From NCBI GenBank assembly GCA_022784645.1, contig JALFZG010000066.1, forward strand, positions 1 to 64,000: a stretch of DNA of 64,000 nucleotides, given 5' to 3'. Positions 26,501 to 32,663 of the stretch are shown in pieces. The position numbers and the translations under genes were made by a program. How positions within the stretch are numbered: position 1 is the first letter of the stretch; each line of letters starts with the position of its first letter. This DNA is from Bacteroidales bacterium (GTDB taxonomy: Bacteria; Bacteroidota; Bacteroidia; Bacteroidales; Paludibacteraceae). The notes beneath the pieces were generated by a model, which was not told the origin of the DNA, did no database searches, and saw nothing but the letters and a program-made list of their open reading frames with translations.

Positions 26501-29185
26501 TTCCAGCCGGTAGCTGTTCGCGCTGACAACGTAGGCGTAACCGAAGCTGATATCTACTTCACCTATGGTGAGTCGGGTCCGGCTGCATCCTATGATGTAA
26601 TCTATGGTCCGGCTGAGACCTTCAGCGTATTCGAACCGACTACCTATCAACTCGTGACCGTAACAGACACGATGGCGCATATCACTGGCTTGCAGGCCGA
26701 CACCTATTACAACGTAGCTGTTCGCGCTCATTGCTCCGACGATGATATCAGCCGCTATTCAGAGCCCGCTACCTTCATTACCGAATGTGCTACTGTGACC
26801 AGCTTCCCATGGTCGGAGAACTTCGAGAATTATGAATTCGGAGACTTCTACAACCACTGCTGGAGCAACGAGCATACGGCTACTGAGTCCTTTACCTCTA
26901 TCCATAAGAATAAGCTCTATCAGGTAACCAATCTCACCGTTAAGGGCGAGACAGCTAAGGTGCTTGTTCTGCAGGATGCAGCTATCGGTAATAAGACGCA
27001 GTTGACGCTGCCGAAGATGAACTTCTCGGCTGATCAGCCGCTCGAGTTCTCGCTCCGCGTTTACCGTTCGCATGCAGGCACCACGCGTTATAACGAAGGT
27101 CTGCATATCTATATCAGCAACACCGATACCATCGACGAAACGGCTCAGCTTATCGCGTTCATCCCGCGTGAGTACTCTATCAACGGTACCAACGTGAGCG
27201 CTGCTGACACCGTTCGCTGGTGCAACTATCACTTCACACTCCCGGCTATCGGTGAGGGTCATATCGTGATTGAAGGTGTTTCTGAATATACATTGCCGAC
27301 TTACTTCGACGACCTTGAGGTGGCTCCGTTCAACCCGAATTGCGCGGGTGTAAGCAACCTCGAAATTACGGATATCGATGTGGCTTCGGCTACCATTAAC
27401 TGGGCTACCATTGGCAACGATACCGTTCGCGTAACTGTTACCAATGAGAGTGGTGTAACGATTCTTAACCGCCAGACTACTGCTAAGTCGATGCCGCTCT
27501 CCGGCCTCACTTCAGGCGCGAAGTATAAGGTAGAGGTGCAGCAGCTCTGCAGCGAGCGTTCACTCATCACATCCTTCACTACCTTCCTCACTATCCCATA
27601 CACTGAGGATGTGACCAAGCATAAAGGATGGCAGGCTACTGTTGCTTCCAATACGCAGTCATACTATTGGAGCACTACGGATAATTCGGAATACGTAGTT
27701 GGCGAGATGTCAGGTAGAGTATTCTATTTCTTCCTCTACTATTGGACTGATGTAGAAAGCCGCTTGATGTCACCTGTAATCCGAGTTCCGGAATTGGGCA
27801 ACGATGAGATGCTCTATCTCGATTGGCTCATGGGTGCTATCCCGTATGCGTATGGTGGCGGAACTTCGCTTGATCCGTCTACTGCTGTAAGCGTTGACGT
27901 TTGCGTTGTAGATACCAATGGTGTTGAGACTTGGACGACCGAGAAACTTTGGGAAGGTATGTCGCTCAGCGAAATTGCTTGGGAGACCTCTGGTAAGTAC
28001 ACGCTCGACCTCTCTAAGTACGCGGGTAAAGATATCCGTCTCGGCTTCTATGCTGGCATCAATGGCGCTTCAGCTACCTCGTCAATCATGCTCGATGATA
28101 TCTATCTGCATCGCGTGAAGGGCATTAACTACGATGCTAATGCTTGCTCGTGGGTAGATTATCAGGATGATTACTTCGCTATTCCTATCGATTCGTTCAT
28201 CCTTGGTACCACCGAGTATCGTACGGTTATTCCTGGCGTAGAAGAGAATCCGGATACTGTTGTTACGATGAACCTCACCGTGAGCGAGGCTACGCAGACC
28301 ATCATTCGCGATACCATCTGCGAGGGTGAGCTCTACGACCGCAACGACATCAATCCGTTCATCGCAAGAACATCGGTTATCAAGCCGCACTTCTATACTT
28401 CTGTAAACGGTTGCGACAGCCTTGTTTCGCTCCATATTGAAGTGAAGCCGTCGTCACGCAGAGATACCACCATCCTCGCTTGCAAGGATGAGCCTGTCAC
28501 CGTAAACGGCAAGACATATTACAACAATATCGTTGTAATCGATACGCTCAAGGGTGTCAACGCTTGTGATAGCATTGCTCGTACGTTCATCGAGTTCTCG
28601 GAGACTACGGGTTATGAGATCAACCAGCATCGCATCCTCTGCGCAGGTGAGACCTACACCGATGTTGCCTTCCCGAACGGCATCTCGGCTGCTGGTACGT
28701 ATACTGCTACGGTGAAGACCGCTTATGGTTGTGACTCTGTGGTTACGGTGAATATGCTTGTTGCCAACAATGGCGCAGCATACGACACCATCACCATCGA
28801 CGAACTGCCGTATGTATATGCAGAAGATACCATTATGGGTGCGAACGTAGGCGCAGGTGATTACGAGTTCAAGCTCCAAGCTGCTTGTGGTCAGGTAACG
28901 CTCTACATTCATGTAACGGATAAGCAACAGGCAGTGGATAACCTGAAGGTACTCCAACTCTCTGTAGCTCCGAATCCGGCATCGGTTGGCGAACCTATTG
29001 AGATCCTCTCGCAGGTATCGATGGCACCTGACTTCAGCCTGATGGTATTCGATGCAATTGGTCAGCTTGTTTACACTACGGACGAGCCTTCGCTCACCAT
29101 CCCGGGTCTGCCGGTAGCCGGTTATTACACCGTTCGCCTCACCTCCGATGGTCAGAGCTTCCAGGCTAAGCTACTCGTGAAGTAA
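17600..29185 (+). CDS. Giant (3861-aa) secreted FN3/adhesin-module protein with T9SS sorting domain
   Basis: A very large exported protein, predicted to be cell-surface attached. Residues 1-22 are a Sec signal. Jelly-roll modules of the cleaved-adhesin/choice-of-anchor J type, marked by (P/Y)xxEDFExxxxxPxxW, begin near residues 25, 290, 846, 1088, 1364, 1651, 1938, 3068 and 3331. Variant beta modules start near 576, 2210 and 2689. Between them lie about 14 FN3-like domains, 13 of which end in a common L-x3-T-x-YY-x-YVR-x2-C motif. Modules at 1938 and 3068 (both with CWSNEH) look like internal duplicates. Residues 3571-3721 hold three Cys-Gly...GCDS repeats. The last 80 residues (VAPNPASVG...GYYTVRLTSDGQSFQAKLLVK) are a T9SS type A sorting domain. 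It has its own promoter and terminator. Likely adhesin or matrix protein; no catalytic motif was seen. Confidence 0.93.
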   Translation: MRKTILSFLAVMLCAVLPSFSAIQYCLQPEGFETGVIPAGWTQENVNGTALWTVEGGADANLGLPKGARSGDYRAVLRGTSGQVEGFVTKLITPAMNLTQAYNPQLVFSHAQVARFGFFDTLRVYYRVNATAPWQSLVEYTSPVTNWKTETILLPGYQQGTAYQLAFEASDNAGLGVVLDDISVYPATQCQDASIQNISVASTSAVLSLVCNGSFNHFEVAITDELVIDMKNFNPDSALIHLTTDEYDVRIDSLDSYKTYYAYVRTDCDDNYSGHTNWVSAQFMTTRIVDLPYVEDFEMTEAISGSDGFGKPRGWNCGGMQGVKMPAVYKGSTTSLRQAYSVDSTAYLAFCGAFSTTASAIPGDSLLYAVTPEINGNLANCEVDFWGTVQNFFYNGNKQYAAELTVGVLTNPNDIGSMVTIEKVKLDNALQFKHFRVSLASYTGEGRYIALVSRTNLENAFFLDNFIVREVSTPTPCDVRATNVLPTGFTVSAQLHGADSWNLKVATAYTRNPENLTAEDCLVNQTGITAANYQVQLPENELAGQIVKIYVQAVKNGVASEWAFPLTLRVPTTGVVPISLTFNAGSYQTFSLKQLINEMHSPSSAGGIQQLFSPLKAINLYPSTNSNTPTFDAAYLLLNGIDNYIVLPYISDFTNLEVTFRLSAGSLSYENNSRVAVGVMTDPYDLSTFTELDRFDGPTGRFEKVRVLLSTYTGEGHYIALRALAPNTLNSTTGSRNCIDNLIVQPVSNCLDASGVNAISEARSVNISWNTNGMTGFLVKLYSDADRSELVSQTVKTTNASATTDSISFSELIPSRKYYFTIQTICGYDTLIAEDVYSFITKLGVPFKEEFEGLSITNPLPAGWDNSEGTASEDYRFQYYEANGNPGMCVRFNSYNAPAGQDNYLATPAITLDGADMVSLTFDYKNPAGGPCEVLYSLDGDTNRTVLLTNLGNEEEYVTKTVDLTPFLGHSIKIYFHATSNYGMSSAHVYLDNVGVKIVDPNCMGISKLSVGNITETEADINWTVGGVQQVYLTIKDYYTNTTVFSDTVTTNPYHLSNLEQNTIYLVEGYQPCGEQVTLITAFKTACSPVTVEEFGLENFNDDIAFNCWQVGIGDTAGIGATNVDEPYISNNGSLGNVLYINKKQNTSKEIFGNNYYAILPSLVVDSIKHYEVVFNASTTQGDTANLKKLQVGIITDPNDFATFALMEEVNLQYAKDSTFMKRFTVSFADYDGDYMGDFGKYVMFLVDADATHSNVAFIDNVYLQPAATCPQVNDLEMVARTSSSIDLTWTGNAASYDVMLTTAICNPDTVTNPAALQTGITATHTSFINLQAGTNYFAYIRANCSATESSVWSSHTQVLTDYGIPFLETFDEMEQFPQDDWKVFAATVPENDDFTTAAFQKSEYSSQMSIANCDSRLSNVEGKAARVEVYSPSSNGFLQSPSIDLTSIPTGYGVNLSFRVGMVPNSNYDPALSTFTERLFRVYVSEDGGETFKADNKIEWNCIGTGDYDYAQIASMNAPEVNVDLSDYAGKNIALGFYVAATGYNDQGVFVHIDSVALAVYDNSCLPVSRIKANVEGNNVDLTWKVNTPNVGVIVELSDNQNFTNIISHDSLVGDSIHYSGLGFFTNYYVRVKMACSNDWMTSQFRTTYGIPFTEDYENTSSMIPSNWKSYAGDLFAGNVVEDQYAWSAANYGAGACDSKYAYSTVNANIDWWGNLSLGSYAMVSPEVYLQSVEGNDLKLYYDMALTTSEYNATTPEIQRCQGHTFMVAIKANDDTVWTPLQTWQDSALLEIPSEMAQQEVDLAQYVDKVVRFAFYGFCDSTASSNALCHVIDNVRLRHINPNCETPVVYYGGSNQTTVSVNWDVETGASYEAQISLTDAFGTVIETITTTNGEYTFENLTPASTYYVRLRKDCGNDGPSGWSEPLMVRTTCVAYAEYPWTEDFETREAGTFEDPCWSNEHLYGNGKKVFEVSQYNTSTNKTRKLVLPDQTYGTTTLLALPTMQFDAAKTYELTLSVFRSASYQGVREMEGVNIYLAENAIVDADALPIAFVPRDMNVEVPGMIPTEATEGWYTYSFLINNVSGEKRILFLGYNENSAPVYLDDLSVYEYTSDQTIKEVKLAGTSRKTARIQWTLVDNSICHDVELVASTTPLDSAGLENATKIQASDVLDYTFNGLTRETTYYLYVRTVCDGVYGRWMSVSGTTTGLEGNIQADLGNEELTAYLIYTSWGNSYSQHIYTAEELAAAGYSAGPIQSVAFNYKGQSSYYDKTHTVLIGSTDRTSFSSGAPEDFITGLQVVYGPTYRTFQHGWVTYEFTEPYMWDGMSNIVVALLSNGDGTHTGAYGWDAAGSDVPEARTVVRYKDNDIIDINNLGAGGSQGYAYLIRPNARFTQTYALEACPAVENVSAKVVGRGTSEILVSWTASDGDYVADYDVIVSEEEITDFTSVTPQYTVDSLSLPITGLQSGTQYYIYVRVNCDANGHDDGVSPWVGTTITTYEHCMPVKDLKVVFQSANSVLATWSKYTDLQETDFRYILSEVELDEASLGQYTAMSITDTAHLFDNLAYETTHYLYVRGACSDSYSDWAMVQFTTPAACQPVENIQLVRVTANAARITWSHAPFAFETMWEVGIVGDTASAYIVTDTVATFGGLNANTEYLAYVRAICSENTYSDDATFAFTTHAAMESECLVSVDGDPSLYDDDNTTPFNNWYGCSWNQMIYPASLLGQEGSITRLSFYCAVPAVNFTQESVTIYMANTSMSAAPDITSWVPQSDLQQVYHMDYYAHPTASGWSEIILDNEFEYTGGNLAVIVAVENGRSYNATLHYAFDVADPGATLYRRGDGDATVGQYPGTANGNKASILPLAQFCFATSSCPKVKYLEVSKVTDESASASWYPGSSEASWYTILSEKPLSDAEITAADKVLVNHTAISLTDLQKGKDYFLYVAPNCNPEVGEWTYYHFITEATCFQPVAVRADNVGVTEADIYFTYGESGPAASYDVIYGPAETFSVFEPTTYQLVTVTDTMAHITGLQADTYYNVAVRAHCSDDDISRYSEPATFITECATVTSFPWSENFENYEFGDFYNHCWSNEHTATESFTSIHKNKLYQVTNLTVKGETAKVLVLQDAAIGNKTQLTLPKMNFSADQPLEFSLRVYRSHAGTTRYNEGLHIYISNTDTIDETAQLIAFIPREYSINGTNVSAADTVRWCNYHFTLPAIGEGHIVIEGVSEYTLPTYFDDLEVAPFNPNCAGVSNLEITDIDVASATINWATIGNDTVRVTVTNESGVTILNRQTTAKSMPLSGLTSGAKYKVEVQQLCSERSLITSFTTFLTIPYTEDVTKHKGWQATVASNTQSYYWSTTDNSEYVVGEMSGRVFYFFLYYWTDVESRLMSPVIRVPELGNDEMLYLDWLMGAIPYAYGGGTSLDPSTAVSVDVCVVDTNGVETWTTEKLWEGMSLSEIAWETSGKYTLDLSKYAGKDIRLGFYAGINGASATSSIMLDDIYLHRVKGINYDANACSWVDYQDDYFAIPIDSFILGTTEYRTVIPGVEENPDTVVTMNLTVSEATQTIIRDTICEGELYDRNDINPFIARTSVIKPHFYTSVNGCDSLVSLHIEVKPSSRRDTTILACKDEPVTVNGKTYYNNIVVIDTLKGVNACDSIARTFIEFSETTGYEINQHRILCAGETYTDVAFPNGISAAGTYTATVKTAYGCDSVVTVNMLVANNGAAYDTITIDELPYVYAEDTIMGANVGAGDYEFKLQAACGQVTLYIHVTDKQQAVDNLKVLQLSVAPNPASVGEPIEILSQVSMAPDFSLMVFDAIGQLVYTTDEPSLTIPGLPVAGYYTVRLTSDGQSFQAKLLVK

Positions 29186-29265
29186 GCCGTTTGCGAAGCG
29201 AACCAACTTGCATTAGCAAGCAGATTTTGAGACATTCTCTCGCCCCTCGGGGCTGATACATAATC

Positions 29266-29300
29266 AGACCGCTATCCGTTTTGGGTAGCGGTCTTTTTTT
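29266..29300 (+). terminator. Terminator of the giant gene
   Basis: AGACCGCTATCC and GGGTAGCGGTCT form a near-perfect 12-bp stem around GTTTT, followed by seven T. It lies 80 bp past the stop codon. A smaller GCCCCTCGGGGC hairpin is at 29241-29252. Confidence 0.95.
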
Positions 29301-29339
29301 GGCTGCTTAGCGGAATCCGCCACAGCCTCTGAAACGCGC

Positions 29340-29380
29340 GAAGGGCTACTGGAACTCCGCAGGCTAGCCTGCTCTTTAGC
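29340..29380. repeat. Isolated GTTCCA-type hairpin fragment
   Basis: Read on the minus strand it contains GCGCTAAAGAGCAGGCTA, then GCCTGCGG and GTTCCAGTAGCCC. The first string is shared with the array at 57472-57510, so this is a remnant of the same repeat family placed just outside the inverted-repeat end at 29392. Confidence 0.7.
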
Positions 29381-29389
29381 GCCATACCC

Positions 29390-29695
29390 TTACTCTAAAA
29401 TGTGTGAACTTTGTGAACTTTGTGAACTTTTTGTGAAAACGCTACTGTATTGTACGCTACGCGTTGCTGCTGCCGAATCAGACGAGACAATCCCACCGCT
29501 TTCGCGATGGGATTTTCTTATTTGTCCGCAGCAGAATTTATTCGTCACCTTCGGGATCTTGCGAAGTCCCTTCTGAGTCAGACTCGGCTTAGCCGAGTCG
29601 TGGGACTTCTTGAGAGAGCCGAAGAGGGCTGCGAGGGCTTGAAACACGGCTACTATAATTTGCCATGCGTTCACTTTCTTATCTTTCTTTGCCAT
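29390..29695 (-). CDS. Micro-protein copy 2 with read-through tail
   Basis: ATG at 29695 opens a 101-residue frame whose first 36 residues (MAKKDKKVNAWQIIVAVFQA, LAALFGSLKKSHDSAK) equal those of the copy at 619. After that the sequence diverges: the frame continues through the conserved GAATAAATTC block, a degraded terminator stem (29488-29513, T run lost) and into the terminal repeat. The long tail is therefore probably not functional, and the gene may be a decayed copy. Upstream, 29700-29880 repeats the AT-rich leader of copy 1, with CTCGTTGTCGAA motifs. Both copies lie inside the miniature elements. Confidence 0.5.
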   Translation of the reverse strand: MAKKDKKVNAWQIIVAVFQALAALFGSLKKSHDSAKPSLTQKGLRKIPKVTNKFCCGQIRKSHRESGGIVSSDSAAATRSVQYSSVFTKSSQSSQSSHILE

Positions 29696-30179
29696 GATAT
29701 AAAGAACAAAATAGACAGGTTGGTTTTTATTTTTATGAACAAAATTTCTCGTTGTCGAAAAAAAATTAATCTTGAGAATAGAGCTCTGCTCGTTGTTTTT
29801 TAAAAGAACAAAATTAAGCAAAATTTTAAAAAATTTCTCGTTGTCGAATAAGAATAATCTTGTTTAATTTTGAGAAATCTTGTTTTATAATTTTAAAACT
29901 CGACTTGCATCTGCAGGAAACACCATGTGCGCTTGTGGACTACACATGTATGTGTGTGCGATGGTAACGCGATGAACGTGCGATGAGCGTGCGATGATTT
30001 TGAATTGCGGTGCAAAATTACTGCAAATTTTTGAATAATTTGAGGGTAAAATGCACGAAATTTGAAAAAAATGCAATAAACGTTGAAAAAAATCAACGGA
30101 GATGCATATTTACAAATATTCCAAATTGGCATTTTTGTCAATAGTTCACAAAGTTCACAAAGTTCACACATTTTTGAGT
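29392..30179 (-). mobile_element. Miniature inverted-repeat element, copy 2
   Basis: Ends are 36-bp inverted repeats (29392-29427 and 30144-30179) with one mismatch, made of iterated TGTGAACTT. Read on the minus strand the order is: left end, a ~140-bp AT-rich arm (about 30140-30000), GCGATG array (29998-29955), AT-rich leader, micro-ORF, conserved GAATAAATTC block, terminator-like stem, right end. The AT-rich arm closely matches 57149-57292 in the other orientation. There is no transposase, so mobility would need outside help. No target-site duplication is obvious. Confidence 0.6.
29955..29998. repeat. GTGCGATGAAC array, copy B
   Basis: Four GCGATG motifs spaced 11 bp apart (GTGCGATGGTAACGCGATGA and onward). 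Nearly identical to the inverted array at 57402-57446, and similar to 16544-16597. Confidence 0.85.
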
Positions 30180-30213
30180 CTCAGGCGTGTGTGCGCATAT
30201 AGTATAATATAAT

Positions 30214-30343
30214 ACTACCCCCTACGAAATACCCCCTAATTTTTATCATTTAAAATTGCCATAAAAGTACATGAAAAATACCTAAAAGTAGGGAGTAAAG
30301 TGGTCGAAAGTCGGGGGTAATGGCAGAAAAAGTAGGGGGTAGT
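30214..30343. repeat. C-rich/G-rich 12-bp inverted repeat between two elements
   Basis: ACTACCCCCTAC at 30214-30225 is perfectly inverted at 30332-30343, with extra CCCCCTA and GGGGGTA copies inside. It fills the 168-bp gap between element copies 2 and 3. The G-rich strand has four G runs (GTAGGG, GGGGG, GTAGGGGG), which could also form a quadruplex. No gene is seen. Confidence 0.7.
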
Positions 30344-30347
30344 GCAT

Positions 30348-31014
30348 CCTTACTGAATAATCTGTGAACTTTGTGAACTTTGTGAACAAATGTGCCGTCT
30401 GTCTATTTTTCAGGAAAGTGTCTATGTTTTTCAGGAAAATTACGAAAAAGAAATAGTGCACAGTATAAGCCGCCAGGAAACCTTATCGAGGCCATCGCCG
30501 CAGGGCGGCTTCTTCTGCTCTCTCCTTGGCCACATTATGTGCCCGACATAAGCCGCTGTACACGCGCTGAGTGTACCGCCATGAACGCGATGGCGGAGGC
30601 CATCGCTTTAGCCGCTACAGCGAAAGCTGCGAAAGCGGCGAAGCGGCTAACAGGACGGAGATAATATAGGGAGCTATCTCGTCCTGCCAACGAACAATAC
30701 GAGAATCGCAGCAGACTGCTGCGATATCACTATAAGCAAGAGCCGCTGAGAATACAGCAAAAGCGGCGAAGCGGATACAAGTGGCCAATGCTGCAGCAGG
30801 TTCTGCTGCCTGCTGCCTATCCGGAGTGCGAGCTACGGCGTATTGTTTGTTGGCTGCTGATATTATCTGCAGAAATCTGAAAGATTTACTCCTCCGACTG
30901 CTCTCATAGATAAAAGAGTGCGCAGTCCGTGAGGATAGCGCACTCAGTTTTTGAAAGAAGCTTTTTCACAAAAAGTTCACAAAGTTCACAAAGTTCACAC
31001 ATTTTAGAGTAAGG
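30348..31014. mobile_element. Degenerate miniature element, copy 3 in map order
   Basis: Left end 30348-30387 and right end 30975-31014 are inverted repeats of the same TGTGAACTT family; the outer part of the left end is degenerate. Inside is GC-rich sequence with AAGCGGCGAAGCGG repeats, the GGACGG hairpin module (30653-30684), an inverted fragment of its AACAATAC flank (about 30838) and a stem-loop around 30917-30947 (GAGTGCGCAGTC...GCGCACTC). The AT-rich arm, micro-ORF and GAATAAATTC block are absent. An Ala-rich open frame at 30392-30664 is not credible as a gene. Confidence 0.5.
30653..30684. repeat. GGACGG hairpin module, copy 2
   Basis: GGACG pairs with CGTCC and AGAT with ATCT, with one bulged G. 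Compared with 246-277 the distal arm changed from TTATCC to GCTATCTC, yet pairing is kept by shifting the bulge. The following TGCCAACGAACAATAC is shared. Confidence 0.7.
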
Positions 31015-31030
31015 TATGGCGCTGCGCGGC

Positions 31031-31153
31031 GTTCCAATTGCGCTTCGGGCGTTCCAGCGGCTGAAGCCTGTTCCAATTGCGCTTCGGGCGTTCCAGCGGC
31101 TGAAGCCTGTTCCATTTGCGCTTCGCGCGTTCCAGAGGTCGGAGGCTGTTCCA
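31031..31153. repeat. GTTCCA hairpin array next to sufD
   Basis: Six units alternate 20 and 19 bp, starting at 31031, 31051, 31070, 31090, 31109 and 31129, with a seventh GTTCCA at 31148. Units 1-2 and 3-4 are an exact 39-bp duplication, so the array has grown by two-unit steps. Stems include GGCT/AGCC and GCGC/GCGC; the GCGC/GGGC units have one mismatch. It ends 37 bp from the sufD stop codon. Confidence 0.88.
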
Positions 31154-31190
31154 AAATCAATAGTACAGCGAATTGAGCATTCGGCACTCG

Positions 31191-31853
31191 CTACAGATTC
31201 TCTGCGATAAGCGTGCGGAATCGGTCGGCTTCGGTTTCGGGAAGACCATTGAGCGTTTCTTCAAGGAAAGCGGCAAGAAGGAGCTGCCGCGCTTGCGGCA
31301 AGGAGAGCCCGCGCTGCTGCATGTAGAAGAGCGCATTGGTATCGAGTTGGCCGGTGGTGGCTCCATGTGAACATTTGACGTCATCAGCATAAATCTCCAG
31401 CTGCGGCTTGGTAGCCATCTTAGCCATAGGCGAAAGGAGGATATTGCGGTTGGTTTGATGCGCTTCAGTTTTCTGTGCATCGGGTTGCACTTTCAGTTCG
31501 CCATAAAACGAGCCTCGTGCATTATCTTCCAAAACGAACTTTAGGAGCTGGTCGGATTTTCCGCCGCCAACCTGATGCCAGATGCGCGTAATGAGCTCTT
31601 GCTCTTGTTGAGCCTTGAGCAGACTTAGCCCGTAGATCTGCGTATTGCAATCGCGTTCTGCCTGCTCCACGATGATCTCAGTTTGTCCGCAAGCATTGGG
31701 TGCGATGGTGACCACATGCAGGAGAAGCGTGCTGCCGGCTTTCTGGCAGATACGGAGTTTGCCGCCTACCGGGTTGAACAGCAGGTAGTGGGCAGACTGA
31801 CCACTTCCCAGCGTCAGTTCGATGGTTTGATTATGTAATTCCAGCGTAGTCAT
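31191..31853 (-). CDS. sufD: Short SufD-like Fe-S scaffold protein
   Basis: A 220-residue protein with the SufB/SufD beta-helix core: ARGSFYGELKVQPDAQKTEAHQTNRNILLS, PQLEIYADDVKCSHGATTGQLD and the final helices with MQQRGLSLPQARQLLLAAF. H163 in CSHGAT is the conserved histidine. In the SufBC2D complex SufD supports assembly of Fe-S clusters driven by SufC. Usual SufD proteins have about 400 or more residues; this one lacks the N-terminal helical region of roughly 150-200 residues. No frameshift relic is visible, since the upstream sequence is intact sufC with a 4-bp gap. SufB is not in the window. Confidence 0.85.
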   Translation of the reverse strand: MTTLELHNQTIELTLGSGQSAHYLLFNPVGGKLRICQKAGSTLLLHVVTIAPNACGQTEIIVEQAERDCNTQIYGLSLLKAQQEQELITRIWHQVGGGKSDQLLKFVLEDNARGSFYGELKVQPDAQKTEAHQTNRNILLSPMAKMATKPQLEIYADDVKCSHGATTGQLDTNALFYMQQRGLSLPQARQLLLAAFLEETLNGLPETEADRFRTLIAENL

Positions 31854-31857
31854 ACCA

Positions 31858-32628
31858 TCAGTGTTCTAACCAGTCAAAGCCTTTCTCGTCGATTTCTTTG
31901 GCGAGTTCAGCCGTACCTGTTTTTACGATTTGACCGTTGTAGAGCACATGCACATAATCCGGACGGATATATTCGAGCAGGCGCTCGTAATGGGTGATTA
32001 CGATAGCCGAAGTGGCGGGTTGTCCAAGTGCATGGGCTTCTTCTTTGGTCTTACGAATCTTATTAAACCCTTCGGCTACGATGCGAAGTGCATCCACGTC
32101 CAAGCCGGAGTCGGTCTCATCGAGGATGGCCAAGCAGGGTTCGAGCATTGCCATTTGGAAGACTTCGTTTTTCTTCTTCTCTCCGCCCGAGAATCCTTCG
32201 TTGACCGAACGATTCTGCATCTTGGAACTGATCTCTACGAGGGCCTCTTTTTCGCGCTTGAGTTTGAGGAATTGCGAAGCGCTGAGCGGCTCCAAACCTT
32301 GGTATTTGCGCTTTTCGTTTACGGCCGTCTTCATGAAATTGACCATACTCACTCCGGGAATCTCAACGGGGTACTGAAACGAGAGGAAGAGTCCCTCTCG
32401 GGCACGGTCTTCGGGCGCCATGGCGAGCAAGTCTTTGCCGCGGAAGGTAATCGAACCTTCCGTTACGGTATAAGCCGGGTTGCCGGTGAGGATAGCTGAG
32501 AGCGTGGATTTACCGGCACCATTGCGGCCCATGAGTGCATGAATCTCACCCTCGCGGATATGCAGGTTGAGTCCTTTGATTATTTCTTTACCTCCTACTG
32601 AGGCATGCAAGTTTTCTATTTTCAGCAT
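31858..32628 (-). CDS. sufC: Fe-S cluster assembly ATPase SufC
   Basis: A 256-residue ABC-type ATPase that powers the SufBC2D scaffold. Walker A is GRNGAGKS, the ABC signature is FSGGEKKKNE, and Walker B with the catalytic Asp/Glu region is LAILDETDSGLD; the switch histidine lies in VITHYERLL. I chose the ATG at 32628 (MLKIENLHASVGGKEI) because the family begins there; the ATG at 32646 adds six non-conserved residues. It lies 35 bp downstream of the glutaminyl-cyclase-like gene and 4 bp before sufD. Confidence 0.96.
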   Translation of the reverse strand: MLKIENLHASVGGKEIIKGLNLHIREGEIHALMGRNGAGKSTLSAILTGNPAYTVTEGSITFRGKDLLAMAPEDRAREGLFLSFQYPVEIPGVSMVNFMKTAVNEKRKYQGLEPLSASQFLKLKREKEALVEISSKMQNRSVNEGFSGGEKKKNEVFQMAMLEPCLAILDETDSGLDVDALRIVAEGFNKIRKTKEEAHALGQPATSAIVITHYERLLEYIRPDYVHVLYNGQIVKTGTAELAKEIDEKGFDWLEH

Positions 32629-32663
32629 AGTTGATTGGATTAACATGCGTCAATGATGGCGCA

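Noticed and set aside
29893..30171. 92-residue minus-strand frame rich in Ser-His-Arg
   Set aside because: It is the GCGATG array and the terminal repeat translated (RTFIALPSHTHT; CELCELCEL).
30392..30664. Ala-rich 90-residue plus-strand frame
   Set aside because: Composed of AAGCGGCGAAGCGG-type repeats and the GGACGG hairpin; no start context and no family resemblance.
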